Shown: positions 1-5,576 of the stretch, one piece after another | Numbering within the stretch: the first letter of the stretch is position 1 | Layout: each line of letters begins with the position of its first letter | Assembly: GCA_049589355.1 (NCBI GenBank) | Contig: JBAWAP010000277.1 | Span: 1 to 5,648 of the forward strand | Direction: 5' to 3' | DNA length: 5,648 nt | DNA from: JBAWAP01 sp049589355 | GTDB taxonomy: Bacteria > Chloroflexota > Anaerolineae > VGOG01 | The notes under the pieces: generated by a model | Database searches by the model: none | What the model was told of the DNA's origin: nothing | The model's input: the letters and a program-made list of their open reading frames with translations, nothing else | Program-made: the position numbers and the translations under genes

Positions 1-606
1 CAGTGGGGGAACGGGGTGCCCATCGGCAGCCACATGCCCCCGGTCAGCTATTTCTACGTGGACCTGACCGCTCGCTACCCCTACGACCCAGACAAGGCTA
101 AGGAGCTCCTGGCCGAGGCCGGCTACCCCGACGGCTTCGAGACCACCATCGCCCTCCCCCAGCCCTACGACTTCCACATCCGCAACGGCGAGGTCATCGC
201 CGACCAACTGGCCAAGGTGGGCATCAAGGCCAAGCTGGAGACCATCGAGTGGGGCACCTATCTGGAACAGGTGTACTCCGGCCGGGACTACGCCCTGACC
301 ACCCTGGGACACACCGGCCGGCTCGACCCCGACCCCTTCCTAAACCGCTACGTCAGCGACAGCCAAGAGGATTACATGAACTACAACAACCCCCACTACG
401 ACGAGCTGGCCAAAGAAGGGGCGGTCAGCACCGACCCGGTGCGTCGCCGCGAGATCTACGCCGAGATGCAGCGCATGCTGGCCGACGACGCAGTGGCCGT
501 CTATCTCCTGGCCCCGCTCTCCTCGGTGGGGCTGCGAGAAGAGGTCCAGGGCTGGCAACTCTACCCTATTGACATCTACGACCTGCGGACGGTGTGGATG
601 GAGTAA
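1..606 (+). CDS. ABC transporter solute-binding protein, peptide/nickel family (SBP_bac_5), C-terminal part
   Basis: This is the 3' end of a gene cut by the left window edge; the frame is open from base 1, giving 201 codons before a TAA stop. The product binds an oligopeptide or similar solute outside the membrane and hands it to the permeases encoded just downstream. The family signature YPYDPDKAKELLAEAGYPDG lies near residues 25-44 of the fragment. It is followed by the usual EVIADQLAKVGIKAKLETIEW region and a late D-P-D-P-F then Y-x-N-P-x-Y-D-E-L segment, both typical of the C-terminal lobe of DppA/OppA-like proteins. The signal peptide and N-terminal lobe are outside the window. Family assignment is firm. 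The substrate (peptide, sugar, nickel or other) cannot be told from this part, and the binding-protein genes of this family are often misnamed. Confidence 0.93.
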   Translation, partial: QWGNGVPIGSHMPPVSYFYVDLTARYPYDPDKAKELLAEAGYPDGFETTIALPQPYDFHIRNGEVIADQLAKVGIKAKLETIEWGTYLEQVYSGRDYALTTLGHTGRLDPDPFLNRYVSDSQEDYMNYNNPHYDELAKEGAVSTDPVRRREIYAEMQRMLADDAVAVYLLAPLSSVGLREEVQGWQLYPIDIYDLRTVWME

Positions 607-677
607 CGAGTCAACGAGTGTACGAATCTACGAGTCAGCGAGTGCCTTGTTAACACGTAAGCTCGTAGACTCGTTAC
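606..677. repeat. Octamer tandem repeat arranged as an inverted array (long stem)
   Basis: Starting at the last base of the binding-protein stop codon, five consecutive 8-base units follow the pattern ACGAGTnn (606-613, 614-621, 622-629, 630-637, 638-645). The other strand shows a second, more degenerate run with the same period: units at 674-667, 666-659, 658-651 and 650-643. As a result 603-619 pairs with 661-677 at 15 of 17 positions, giving a long stem-loop. The structure fills almost the whole gap between the binding-protein and permease genes. In an importer operon such a stem could slow 3' decay of the binding-protein message or reduce readthrough into the permease genes; that role is inferred. 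Confidence 0.75.
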
Positions 678-693
678 CCTCATCAATGAGACC

Positions 694-1650
694 ATGAACT
701 ATCTTTTGCGACGTTTACCGTCTCTCCTGCTCACCTTGTTCCTGATCTCCCTGGTCACCTTCGTGGTGGTGCACGTGGTGCCGGGCGATCCGGCCCAGCT
801 TATCCTGGGCACCGAGGCCCCGCTAGAAGCCCTGGCCAACTTACGGGCGCAATTGGGGCTGGATCGCCCGCTGCCGCTGCAATACCTGAGCTGGCTGAGC
901 GGGATGCTGCGCGGGGACCTGGGGGTCTCGCTGCGGCACGGCCGGCCGGTGGCCACCCTCATCGCCGAGCGGCTGCCGGTCACTCTCTCGCTGGCCACCC
1001 TGTCGCTGGCCCTGGCCGTGCTCCTGGCTGTGCCGCTGGGCGTCCTGGCCGCCATCCGCCAACACAGCGCGCTCGACTACGGGGTGCTGGTTTTCGCCAA
1101 GGCGGGGCTGGCTTTGCCATCGTTCTGGATCGGGATTCTCCTCATCCTCCTCTTCGCTTTGAGCTGGCGGTGGCTGCCCTCGGGCGGGTACGTGCCCTGG
1201 GGGGAGAGTCCGCTGGAGGCGCTGCGCACCATGGCGATGCCCGTCCTGGCATTGGGACTGCCGGTGGCCGGAGTGCTGGCCCGCCTGGTGCGGGCCTCGA
1301 TGCTCGAAGAGCTGGCCCGCGATCACATCCGCACCGCCCGGGCCAAGGGCCTCTCCGAGGCGCAGGTCATTGTCCGCCACGTCCTGAGGAACGCTCTCAT
1401 TCCTACCGTGACCCTCCTGGGCCTGCAACTGGGGTTCCTCCTGGGGGGGAGCATCGTCATCGAGCAGGTCTTCGCCCTGCCGGGCGTGGGCCGGCTGGTG
1501 CTCTTCGCCGTCGTCAACCGGGATCTCCCGCTCATCCAGGGCCTCGTGCTGTTCATCGCTGCCCTGGTGGTGGTCATTAACTTCCTGGTGGACATGGCCT
1601 ACACCTGGCTCGACCCGCGCATCTCCCTGGAGAACAATCATGGCCGCTGA
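694..1650 (+). CDS. ABC transporter permease, DppB/OppB type
   Basis: This is an inner-membrane permease subunit of a peptide/nickel-type importer, 318 residues, which is the normal length for the family. The N-terminus (MNYLLRRLPSLLLTLFLISL) runs into the first membrane helix and the typical F-V-V-V-H-V-V-P-G-D-P motif (residues 23-33). About six hydrophobic segments are visible (roughly 9-30, 98-122, 132-158, 178-196, 236-258, 281-303). The cytoplasmic EAA loop that docks the ATPase lies at about 211-236, with the core ARAKGLSEAQVIVRHVLRNA. The ending T-W-L-D-P-R-I is the usual DppB C-terminus. ATG 694 is chosen because it gives this standard N-terminus. No good ribosome binding site precedes it (only TGAG close by), so translation may depend on the upstream gene or be weak. 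It overlaps the next permease gene by 11 bases. Confidence 0.95.
   Translation: MNYLLRRLPSLLLTLFLISLVTFVVVHVVPGDPAQLILGTEAPLEALANLRAQLGLDRPLPLQYLSWLSGMLRGDLGVSLRHGRPVATLIAERLPVTLSLATLSLALAVLLAVPLGVLAAIRQHSALDYGVLVFAKAGLALPSFWIGILLILLFALSWRWLPSGGYVPWGESPLEALRTMAMPVLALGLPVAGVLARLVRASMLEELARDHIRTARAKGLSEAQVIVRHVLRNALIPTVTLLGLQLGFLLGGSIVIEQVFALPGVGRLVLFAVVNRDLPLIQGLVLFIAALVVVINFLVDMAYTWLDPRISLENNHGR
1629..1633 (+). promoter_or_regulatory. Ribosome binding site of the second permease gene
   Basis: GGAGA lies inside the end of the first permease gene, 6 bases before ATG 1640. Together with the 11-base gene overlap it supports the ATG 1640 start and suggests translational coupling of the two permeases. 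Confidence 0.6.
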
Positions 1651-2512
1651 GAGGGCTCTGCAGACCTCCGAGGTCTCACAGCCTAGACCTCGGAGGTCTA
1701 ACCATTTTCGATGGGCCAGCCCGCTTCTGGTAGGGGGCGGGGCCATCGTCCTGGCGATGGTGGCGGTGGCTGTGCTCGGCAGTTTCGCCGCTCCCCACGA
1801 CCCGACGGCGATGGACATCGCTGCCCGACTCCAGCCGCCGGGCGCGGCCCATCTCTTCGGCACCGATCAGTATGGGCGGGACATCCTGAGCCGGGTGATG
1901 GGCGGGGCGGGGATCGCCTTCAGCGTGGGACTGGTGGCGGTGGGAATCGGGCTGGGGGGCGGGGTGATCATCGGGGCAGTGGCCGGATTCTACGGCGGAT
2001 GGCTGGGCGAGGCGCTGATGCGGCTGATGGACGCCCTGTTCGCCTTCCCGGCCATCCTCCTGGCCATCGCCGTGGTCGGGGCGCTGGGGCCAGGGCATCT
2101 CAACGCCATGCTGGCCATCGGGGTGGTGAACGTTCCGGTCTTTGCCCGGCTGACCCGGGCTTCGGTGCTGGCGGTACGGGAGGAGGGCTACGTGGACGCG
2201 GCGCGGGCCGTGGGCGGGACGGATTTGCACATCCTGTGGCGGCACATCCTGCCCAACGGCCTGGCCCCGTTGCTGGTGCAGGCTAGCGTGAGCTTTGCCA
2301 CCGCCATCCTGGCTGAGGCCTCGTTGAGCTATCTGGGGCTGGGTACCCAGCCGCCGCTGCCCAGTTGGGGGAAGATGCTCGAGGAGGCGCGGCTGTTCAT
2401 GGACAGAGGGTCCTGGCTGGCCATCTTTCCCGGCCTGGCCATCGCCATCACCGTCCTGGGGTTCAATTTTCTGGGGGACGGATTGCGGGATTACCTGGAC
2501 CCACGCCATTGA
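1640..2512 (+). CDS. ABC transporter permease, DppC/OppC type
   Basis: This is the second membrane subunit of the importer, 290 residues, and it forms the channel with the DppB-type protein. Family marks are the A-P-H-D-P segment after the first membrane helix (51-55), FGTDQYGRDILSRVMGG (73-89), the EAA loop at about 184-208 (DAARAVGGTDLHILWRHILP), the late LSYLGLGTQPPLPSWGKML (229-247), and the C-terminal G-L-R-D-Y-L-D-P-R. The first helix begins near residue 27. The N-terminal tail is odd: residues 8-13 and 16-20 are encoded by two inverted copies of a palindrome found elsewhere in the window, so this part is repeat-derived and probably not conserved. The ATG 1640 start is supported by GGAGA 6 bases upstream and by overlap with the previous stop. 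No ATPase gene follows; the gene is trailed by a heptamer repeat. Confidence 0.95.
   Translation: MAAERALQTSEVSQPRPRRSNHFRWASPLLVGGGAIVLAMVAVAVLGSFAAPHDPTAMDIAARLQPPGAAHLFGTDQYGRDILSRVMGGAGIAFSVGLVAVGIGLGGGVIIGAVAGFYGGWLGEALMRLMDALFAFPAILLAIAVVGALGPGHLNAMLAIGVVNVPVFARLTRASVLAVREEGYVDAARAVGGTDLHILWRHILPNGLAPLLVQASVSFATAILAEASLSYLGLGTQPPLPSWGKMLEEARLFMDRGSWLAIFPGLAIAITVLGFNFLGDGLRDYLDPRH
1662..1699. repeat. Inverted pair of AGACCTCnGAGGTCT palindromes inside the permease gene
   Basis: Copy one (1662-1676) is AGACCTCCGAGGTCT. Copy two (1685-1699) is AGACCTCGGAGGTCT, its exact reverse complement. Each is a 7+1+7 palindrome by itself. Together they give a perfect 15-base-pair stem with an 8-base loop, beginning 20 bases after the start codon's last base. 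The pair is in frame and free of stops on the plus strand, so it is translated as part of the N-terminal tail. Near-identical copies occur at 2566-2580 and 2768-2782. Confidence 0.9.
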
Positions 2513-2546
2513 ACTCCAAACTTCAAACTCTAAACTTCAAATTCAG
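2512..2546 (+). repeat. Heptamer tandem repeat after the permease stop codon
   Basis: Five consecutive 7-base units of the pattern AAcTyna begin at the last base of the TGA stop: AACTCCA, AACTTCA, AACTCTA, AACTTCA, AATTCAG. The stretch is A/T-rich, in contrast to the GC-rich genes around it. No protein or hairpin is evident in it. Confidence 0.75.
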
Positions 2547-2565
2547 GGATGGCTTGTAGGAGTCC

Positions 2566-2782
2566 AGACCTCGGAGGTTTTCAGGAATGATTGGGCTGGC
2601 AAATCAACTGGACTTTGGACAAAATGGCAACAGCAGCCAGAAACCCGTTTTCTCGCGGCAGAATGCCGTCCATGCTCGCTTGAAACAAGCTGATTCAGGC
2701 AGATTTCGGTGGCGAAGTGATCAGAAAACGGGTTTCTTGATGGCTTTGCCAACAAAGGCACCACCAGAAACCTCCGAGGTCT
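2566..2782. repeat. Structured element bounded by inverted palindromes, MITE-like or RNA-like
   Basis: The ends are the palindromes AGACCTCGGAGGTTT (2566-2580) and AAACCTCCGAGGTCT (2768-2782), exact reverse complements of each other. Inside lies a second perfect 15-base inverted repeat, AGAAACCCGTTTTCT (2639-2653) against AGAAAACGGGTTTCT (2723-2737). Three small hairpins sit between its arms: CGGCA-GAA-TGCCG (2656-2668), GCTTG-AAA-CAAGC (2678-2690) and a 6-base-pair stem with one G-U pair at 2703-2718 (loop GTGG). Short open frames cross it on both strands but look like by-products of the repeats. The design fits a small non-autonomous mobile element or a structured RNA in the coaX leader. 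No clear target-site duplication flanks it, so mobility is unproven. It makes up most of the gene-free 2513-2806 interval. Confidence 0.65.
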
Positions 2783-2794
2783 TTAGTTTACTAT

Positions 2795-2799
2795 GGAGG
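2795..2799 (+). promoter_or_regulatory. Ribosome binding site of coaX
   Basis: GGAGG sits 7 bases before ATG 2807 and only 12 bases after the end of the palindrome-bounded element. It is the strongest plus-strand site in the window and fixes the coaX start. Confidence 0.85.
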
Positions 2800-2806
2800 G
2801 TGAGCC

Positions 2807-3571
2807 ATGCTGTTGTGTATTGACATTGGCAACACTAACATTGTGCTGGGGCTCTACCGGGGGGAGGAGTTAGTGGCCCACTGGCGGATCGCTACCGACC
2901 ACCAGCGCCTGGCCGATGAGTACGCCGTTCTTCTTATAGAACTCTTCAGCCACAGGGGATACGGTGTCGGCGACGTAGATGGTATCGCTATCGCCAGCGT
3001 TGTGCCACCTTTGACGGGAACCTTCGGTAGACTAAGCAAGGACTACTTCGGCTGCAACCCGCTGGTATTGGACGCCGGGGTGCGTACCGGGGTGCGCATT
3101 CACTACGACAACCCCCGCGACGTGGGAGCCGATCGGGTGGCCAATGCCGTGGCCGCCCATCGGATGTACGGGGGACCGGTGTGCGTGGTGGATTTCGGCA
3201 CAGCCACTATCTTCGATGCGGTCTCGGCAGAAGGGGACTACCTGGGCGGGGCCATCGCGCCGGGCATCGTCATCGCCATGGAGGCCCTCTTCGCTCGCAC
3301 AGCCAAGCTGCCGCACATTGACCTGATGCGCCCGCCAAAAGCCATCGGTTCCAACAACGTGCAGGCCATTCAATCGGGCATCCTATTTGGCTATGTGGGC
3401 CTGGTAGAAGGTATGGTGGCCCGCTTCCGCCAGGAGCTGGGCTCTGAGATGAAAGTCATCGCCACTGGCGGTTTGGCCGAGGTCATGGCCCAGGAGACCG
3501 ACGTCATCCACTTCGTGGATCCGTGGATTACCCTCAAGGGGCTGCGACTGATCTACGAGATGAACGAATGA
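2807..3571 (+). CDS. coaX: Type III pantothenate kinase
   Basis: This enzyme phosphorylates pantothenate to 4'-phosphopantothenate, the first step of coenzyme A synthesis, in the cytosol. At 254 residues it has the usual CoaX length, and it belongs to the ASKHA (acetate and sugar kinase/Hsc70/actin) fold. Seen motifs are the N-terminal phosphate loop D-I-G-N-T-N (6-11), the pantothenate-site segment DNPRDVGADRVAN (101-113) with the probable catalytic base Asp109, the second phosphate motif DFGTAT (129-134) whose Asp is expected to hold a monovalent cation, G-G-A-I-A-P-G (147-153), and the adenosine-site A-T-G-G-L (219-223). All key positions look intact. In known CoaX enzymes activity needs K+ or NH4+, and the enzyme is not feedback-inhibited by CoA. 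The gene stands alone after the importer operon, with the structured element in its leader, and is convergent with the ATPase gene to its right. Confidence 0.97.
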   Translation: MLLCIDIGNTNIVLGLYRGEELVAHWRIATDHQRLADEYAVLLIELFSHRGYGVGDVDGIAIASVVPPLTGTFGRLSKDYFGCNPLVLDAGVRTGVRIHYDNPRDVGADRVANAVAAHRMYGGPVCVVDFGTATIFDAVSAEGDYLGGAIAPGIVIAMEALFARTAKLPHIDLMRPPKAIGSNNVQAIQSGILFGYVGLVEGMVARFRQELGSEMKVIATGGLAEVMAQETDVIHFVDPWITLKGLRLIYEMNE

Positions 3572-3599
3572 GCGCCTGGGGTAGGTTGGCACAAACCAA

Positions 3600-3632
3600 A
3601 AAGCCACCTGTGCAGTTGGCGCAGGTGGCTTT
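3600..3632. terminator. Probable bidirectional terminator hairpin downstream of coaX
   Basis: AAAGCCACCTG (3600-3610) pairs perfectly with CAGGTGGCTTT (3622-3632). The stem extends inward by three pairs (one G-U) to leave a 5-base loop. On the plus strand only three T's follow; on the minus strand the stem runs into five T's and then GGTTT. Its position 28 bases after the coaX stop, between convergent genes, fits a shared terminator that is stronger for minus-strand transcripts. Confidence 0.7.
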
Positions 3633-3714
3633 GACCACCTCCGAACACTGGAGTCGAAATAGAAAAAGCCCATGGGGTTTCTCCCTTAGAGTTGGTTCTG
3701 GATGACTCCCCTTT

Positions 3715-3906
3715 TTAGCCAGTTCGCCACCAATGCGCTGTTGGCAAAAGAAACAAGCAGCCCCCAAGGAAATGATCAACCACCTCCTTGGGGGCCTTGG
3801 AAAGCGCCAAGGCCACGGCCTTTCTTAGCTTGTCGTCTCTAACCTGCGTGGCAATCTCGTGGTGGATCTGTTCGGGTGTGTATCTTTCCACCGCTGTTTC
3901 CCCGAA
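3715..3906 (-). pseudogene. Coding-like stretch in frame after the ATPase stop; unrecognised small gene or remnant
   Basis: Directly after the TGA of the ATPase gene the same frame stays open for 63 codons to a TAA at 3717-3715. The reading looks like real protein: VERYTPEQIHHEIATQVRDD, then a Lys/Arg- and Ala-rich helix (KLRKAVALALSKAPKEVVDH), then a hydrophobic end. The only useful start is GTG at 3891-3889, with GGGGA 7 bases before it, giving a 58-residue product. The last 15 or so residues (about L-F-L-L-P-T-A-H-W-W-R-T-G) look less natural, and a neighbouring frame remains open past the TAA, so a truncated or frameshifted gene is plausible. I do not recognise the family. Alternatives are a genuine small ORF translated after the ATPase, or a once-fused C-terminal domain cut off by a stop. 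Confidence 0.4.
3760..3814. other. Overlapping hairpins between the convergent genes
   Basis: GCCCCCAAGGA (3760-3770) pairs perfectly over 11 bases with TCCTTGGGGGC (3785-3795), with a 14-base loop. A second perfect 8-base-pair stem, GGCCTTGG/CCAAGGCC (3793-3800 with 3807-3814, 6-base loop), shares three bases with it, so the full stems compete. Read on the minus strand the first stem is followed by a T-rich stretch (TGCTTGTTTCTTTT), so it may end transcripts from the ATPase gene. Both lie inside the coding-like stretch, so they could also be chance products of Lys/Ala/Gly codons. Confidence 0.45.
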
Positions 3907-5571
3907 TCATGTCTGTTGCTTGAACGCGGGCTTGGGGAAGATGATCTTCACTGGCTGCCGGTAGATGGAGTGGCTGAGTAGCAATTCCCCCTTGGAGAGA
4001 CGAGTGAGGTTGCCGCGGACATCTGTGTCCAGGAAGCGATACGCTGGGGCGGCCAGTTCGGCGGATCCGCTGCGACCCACGACCAGCGTGGCGGCGTTTC
4101 CGGTCACTCGCCCGTGGACGGCGCTCATAAACTGCTGTGCTGAGATGAGGATGACACCCAGTGACCGGCCACGCTCAGCGATGTCAAGAACTTGATCCAG
4201 GATTGGCGAACTGCCCTCCCGCGCCGGGGCGTACTTGTTTAGCTCATCCACGAAGATGATGACTTTCTTGGGCAGTTCGTACTCCTCGGTGCCCTCTTCG
4301 GCGTAAAGTGCATACACGGTGCGTAGGATGTCACCAAAGACCAGCGTCTGCTCCTCGTCGGTCAACTTGGCGATGTCCACCACGTAGGTATGCCCGCCCT
4401 GGAGTTTGCCGATTTCCTGCGACAAGTTGACCGCGTTGCGCGACAACTGGCGCACGAAGAGCCCAGATGTTCGCGTCTTGACGATGCGTCGCAGATGCCG
4501 CCGGAACTTGCCCACCGACGAAGCATGAATGTCTCCTACGCGCTGTGAGCGTCCATCCTTAACCAGTGGTTCGCCGTTGAGCAGCGTATCCCAGTCAGTG
4601 ACATCGGCCCACTTGCCCGTGCGCTGTTCCAGCCCGTTGGTGATTTCGCCAACCATGGATTCAATTGTGGCAGAGGGATCAGCTACCTGGGAAAAGAGGA
4701 GGTCAAGTTTGTTGTAGGTGTTGTCGAGAGCGTAGGCGTAGATCTTGAAACAGTCTGGGAAGATGAAGCTGTTGGGCATCCCGGTGTTGAGGGTATCCTT
4801 GCCGTGGGGCAGCAGGTAGTGGACGTTCTCGAATGGCCTGGGCTCCAGCCCCAGCTTATCCCAGCGTTCGTGTTGCTCCGGCTCCAATCCCTCTTCTGGC
4901 CGATCAATCATCAGCAGATCGCCGTGTTTGACGTTGAGGATGATCACGGCGATGTCCGAGGCATCGCTGCTCTGGAGGATAGACTGGATCAGGAACATGC
5001 CATACGAGGTCTTGGTCGCCAGACCGGAGATGCCGGAGATGTTGACGTGGGCCGCCTCCGGCCCCAGCACGTAGGCCAGGTCAATGTAGGCCACCGCCCG
5101 CGTGCCGTTGCTCATCTCAATCAGTCCGGCAGGGATACGACGCTCCTCAAGCATTTCGTCAATGCCCAAAGCACGGTGGATGCCAGCTTCGTCGGCGAAG
5201 CGCACCGATTGCTCATTGGGCACTGGCATGTAGATGTCGGCATCGTTGCTCAGCACCCCGGCCCGCGCCACGGTTGTGCCCTGGCGCAAGGTGTTGGGCT
5301 CACCTGTCAACTCACCGAAGTCGTTGGAGATAAAGTTGGAGAGGTGCGATGGCGCATCGGTGCGATGTTCCAGGGTAAGCACCAAGCCGAATGTGCGACT
5401 CTCATCCACCTGCTCCGCCTCGACGATATCGAAGGGATTGACCCGAACCCCCGGCCCTAGCCAGAACGCGAACTGATCTGAGGTATTCGGGTCGCGCTCG
5501 GTGGCAGATGCCCGCCCAATCATGGGCCGCTCAACAGCCTGTGCTTCATCAGTTGCTTGATCGTCATTCAT
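3907..5571 (-). CDS. HerA-like P-loop ATPase (DUF87 type, FtsK/HerA group) with variant Walker A
   Basis: This 554-residue protein looks like a hexameric DNA-translocating ATPase of the HerA/DUF87 type. Residues 1-30 are acidic and probably disordered. Residues 40-110 resemble the HerA N-terminal beta-barrel (VRVNPFDIVEAEQ, FGLVLTLEHRTDAPSHL). The nucleotide site begins at H175-V-N-I-S, but the P-loop reads GISGLATKTS (180-189) instead of a standard G-x-T-G-x-G-K-S; Lys187 and Thr188 remain. Walker B is strong: VIIFVDELNKYAPA (437-450), with Asp442 and Glu443. Later family features are A-E-R-G-R-S-L-G (465-472), the sensor-like I-S-A-Q-Q (476-480), G-N-A-A-T-L-V-V-G-R (491-500) with a possible arginine finger at Arg500, and L-S-K-G-E-L-L (525-531). 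About 250 residues separate Walker A and B, including a region I cannot assign. HerA proteins work with NurA in DNA end resection; other relatives act in phage defence. The precise role here is unknown. Confidence 0.85.
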   Translation of the reverse strand: MNDDQATDEAQAVERPMIGRASATERDPNTSDQFAFWLGPGVRVNPFDIVEAEQVDESRTFGLVLTLEHRTDAPSHLSNFISNDFGELTGEPNTLRQGTTVARAGVLSNDADIYMPVPNEQSVRFADEAGIHRALGIDEMLEERRIPAGLIEMSNGTRAVAYIDLAYVLGPEAAHVNISGISGLATKTSYGMFLIQSILQSSDASDIAVIILNVKHGDLLMIDRPEEGLEPEQHERWDKLGLEPRPFENVHYLLPHGKDTLNTGMPNSFIFPDCFKIYAYALDNTYNKLDLLFSQVADPSATIESMVGEITNGLEQRTGKWADVTDWDTLLNGEPLVKDGRSQRVGDIHASSVGKFRRHLRRIVKTRTSGLFVRQLSRNAVNLSQEIGKLQGGHTYVVDIAKLTDEEQTLVFGDILRTVYALYAEEGTEEYELPKKVIIFVDELNKYAPAREGSSPILDQVLDIAERGRSLGVILISAQQFMSAVHGRVTGNAATLVVGRSGSAELAAPAYRFLDTDVRGNLTRLSKGELLLSHSIYRQPVKIIFPKPAFKQQT

Positions 5572-5576
5572 CGGGA

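Noticed and set aside
606..677. CRISPR array
   Set aside because: Units are 8 bases with no spacers and appear on both strands, unlike CRISPR repeats.
841..1863. Long minus-strand open frame (340 residues) opposite the two permease genes
   Set aside because: It is antisense to two clear permeases and its Gln/His/Pro/Arg-rich composition is what GC-rich codons give when read backwards.
1676..2509. Minus-strand open frame of 277 residues opposite the second permease
   Set aside because: It is a shadow of the permease gene with the same low-complexity Gln/His/Pro/Arg composition and no recognisable motif.
2543..2823. Short open frames on both strands across the coaX leader (2543-2764 minus, 2587-2823 plus)
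   Set aside because: Both run through the inverted repeats, have no ribosome binding site I can see, and the plus-strand one overlaps the coaX start. They are more likely by-products of the structured element.
3634..3650. Possible fifth copy of the palindrome (ACCTCCGA core)
   Set aside because: Only the left half matches; the right half lacks GAGGT, so it is within chance for a short GC-rich match.
3658..3685. Small hairpin AAGCCC-ATG-GGGTTT as a further terminator
   Set aside because: The stem is only about six pairs with a wobble and a 3-base loop; the neighbouring 14-pair hairpin explains termination better.
3534..3779. Minus-strand open frame with a Cys cluster (C-A-N-C-T-G-G-F-L-V-C) resembling a zinc site
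   Set aside because: The Cys cluster is made by the terminator hairpin sequence, the frame overlaps the end of coaX, and the only start is a TTG too close to the AAGGAGGT before it. It might instead be part of a frameshifted remnant.
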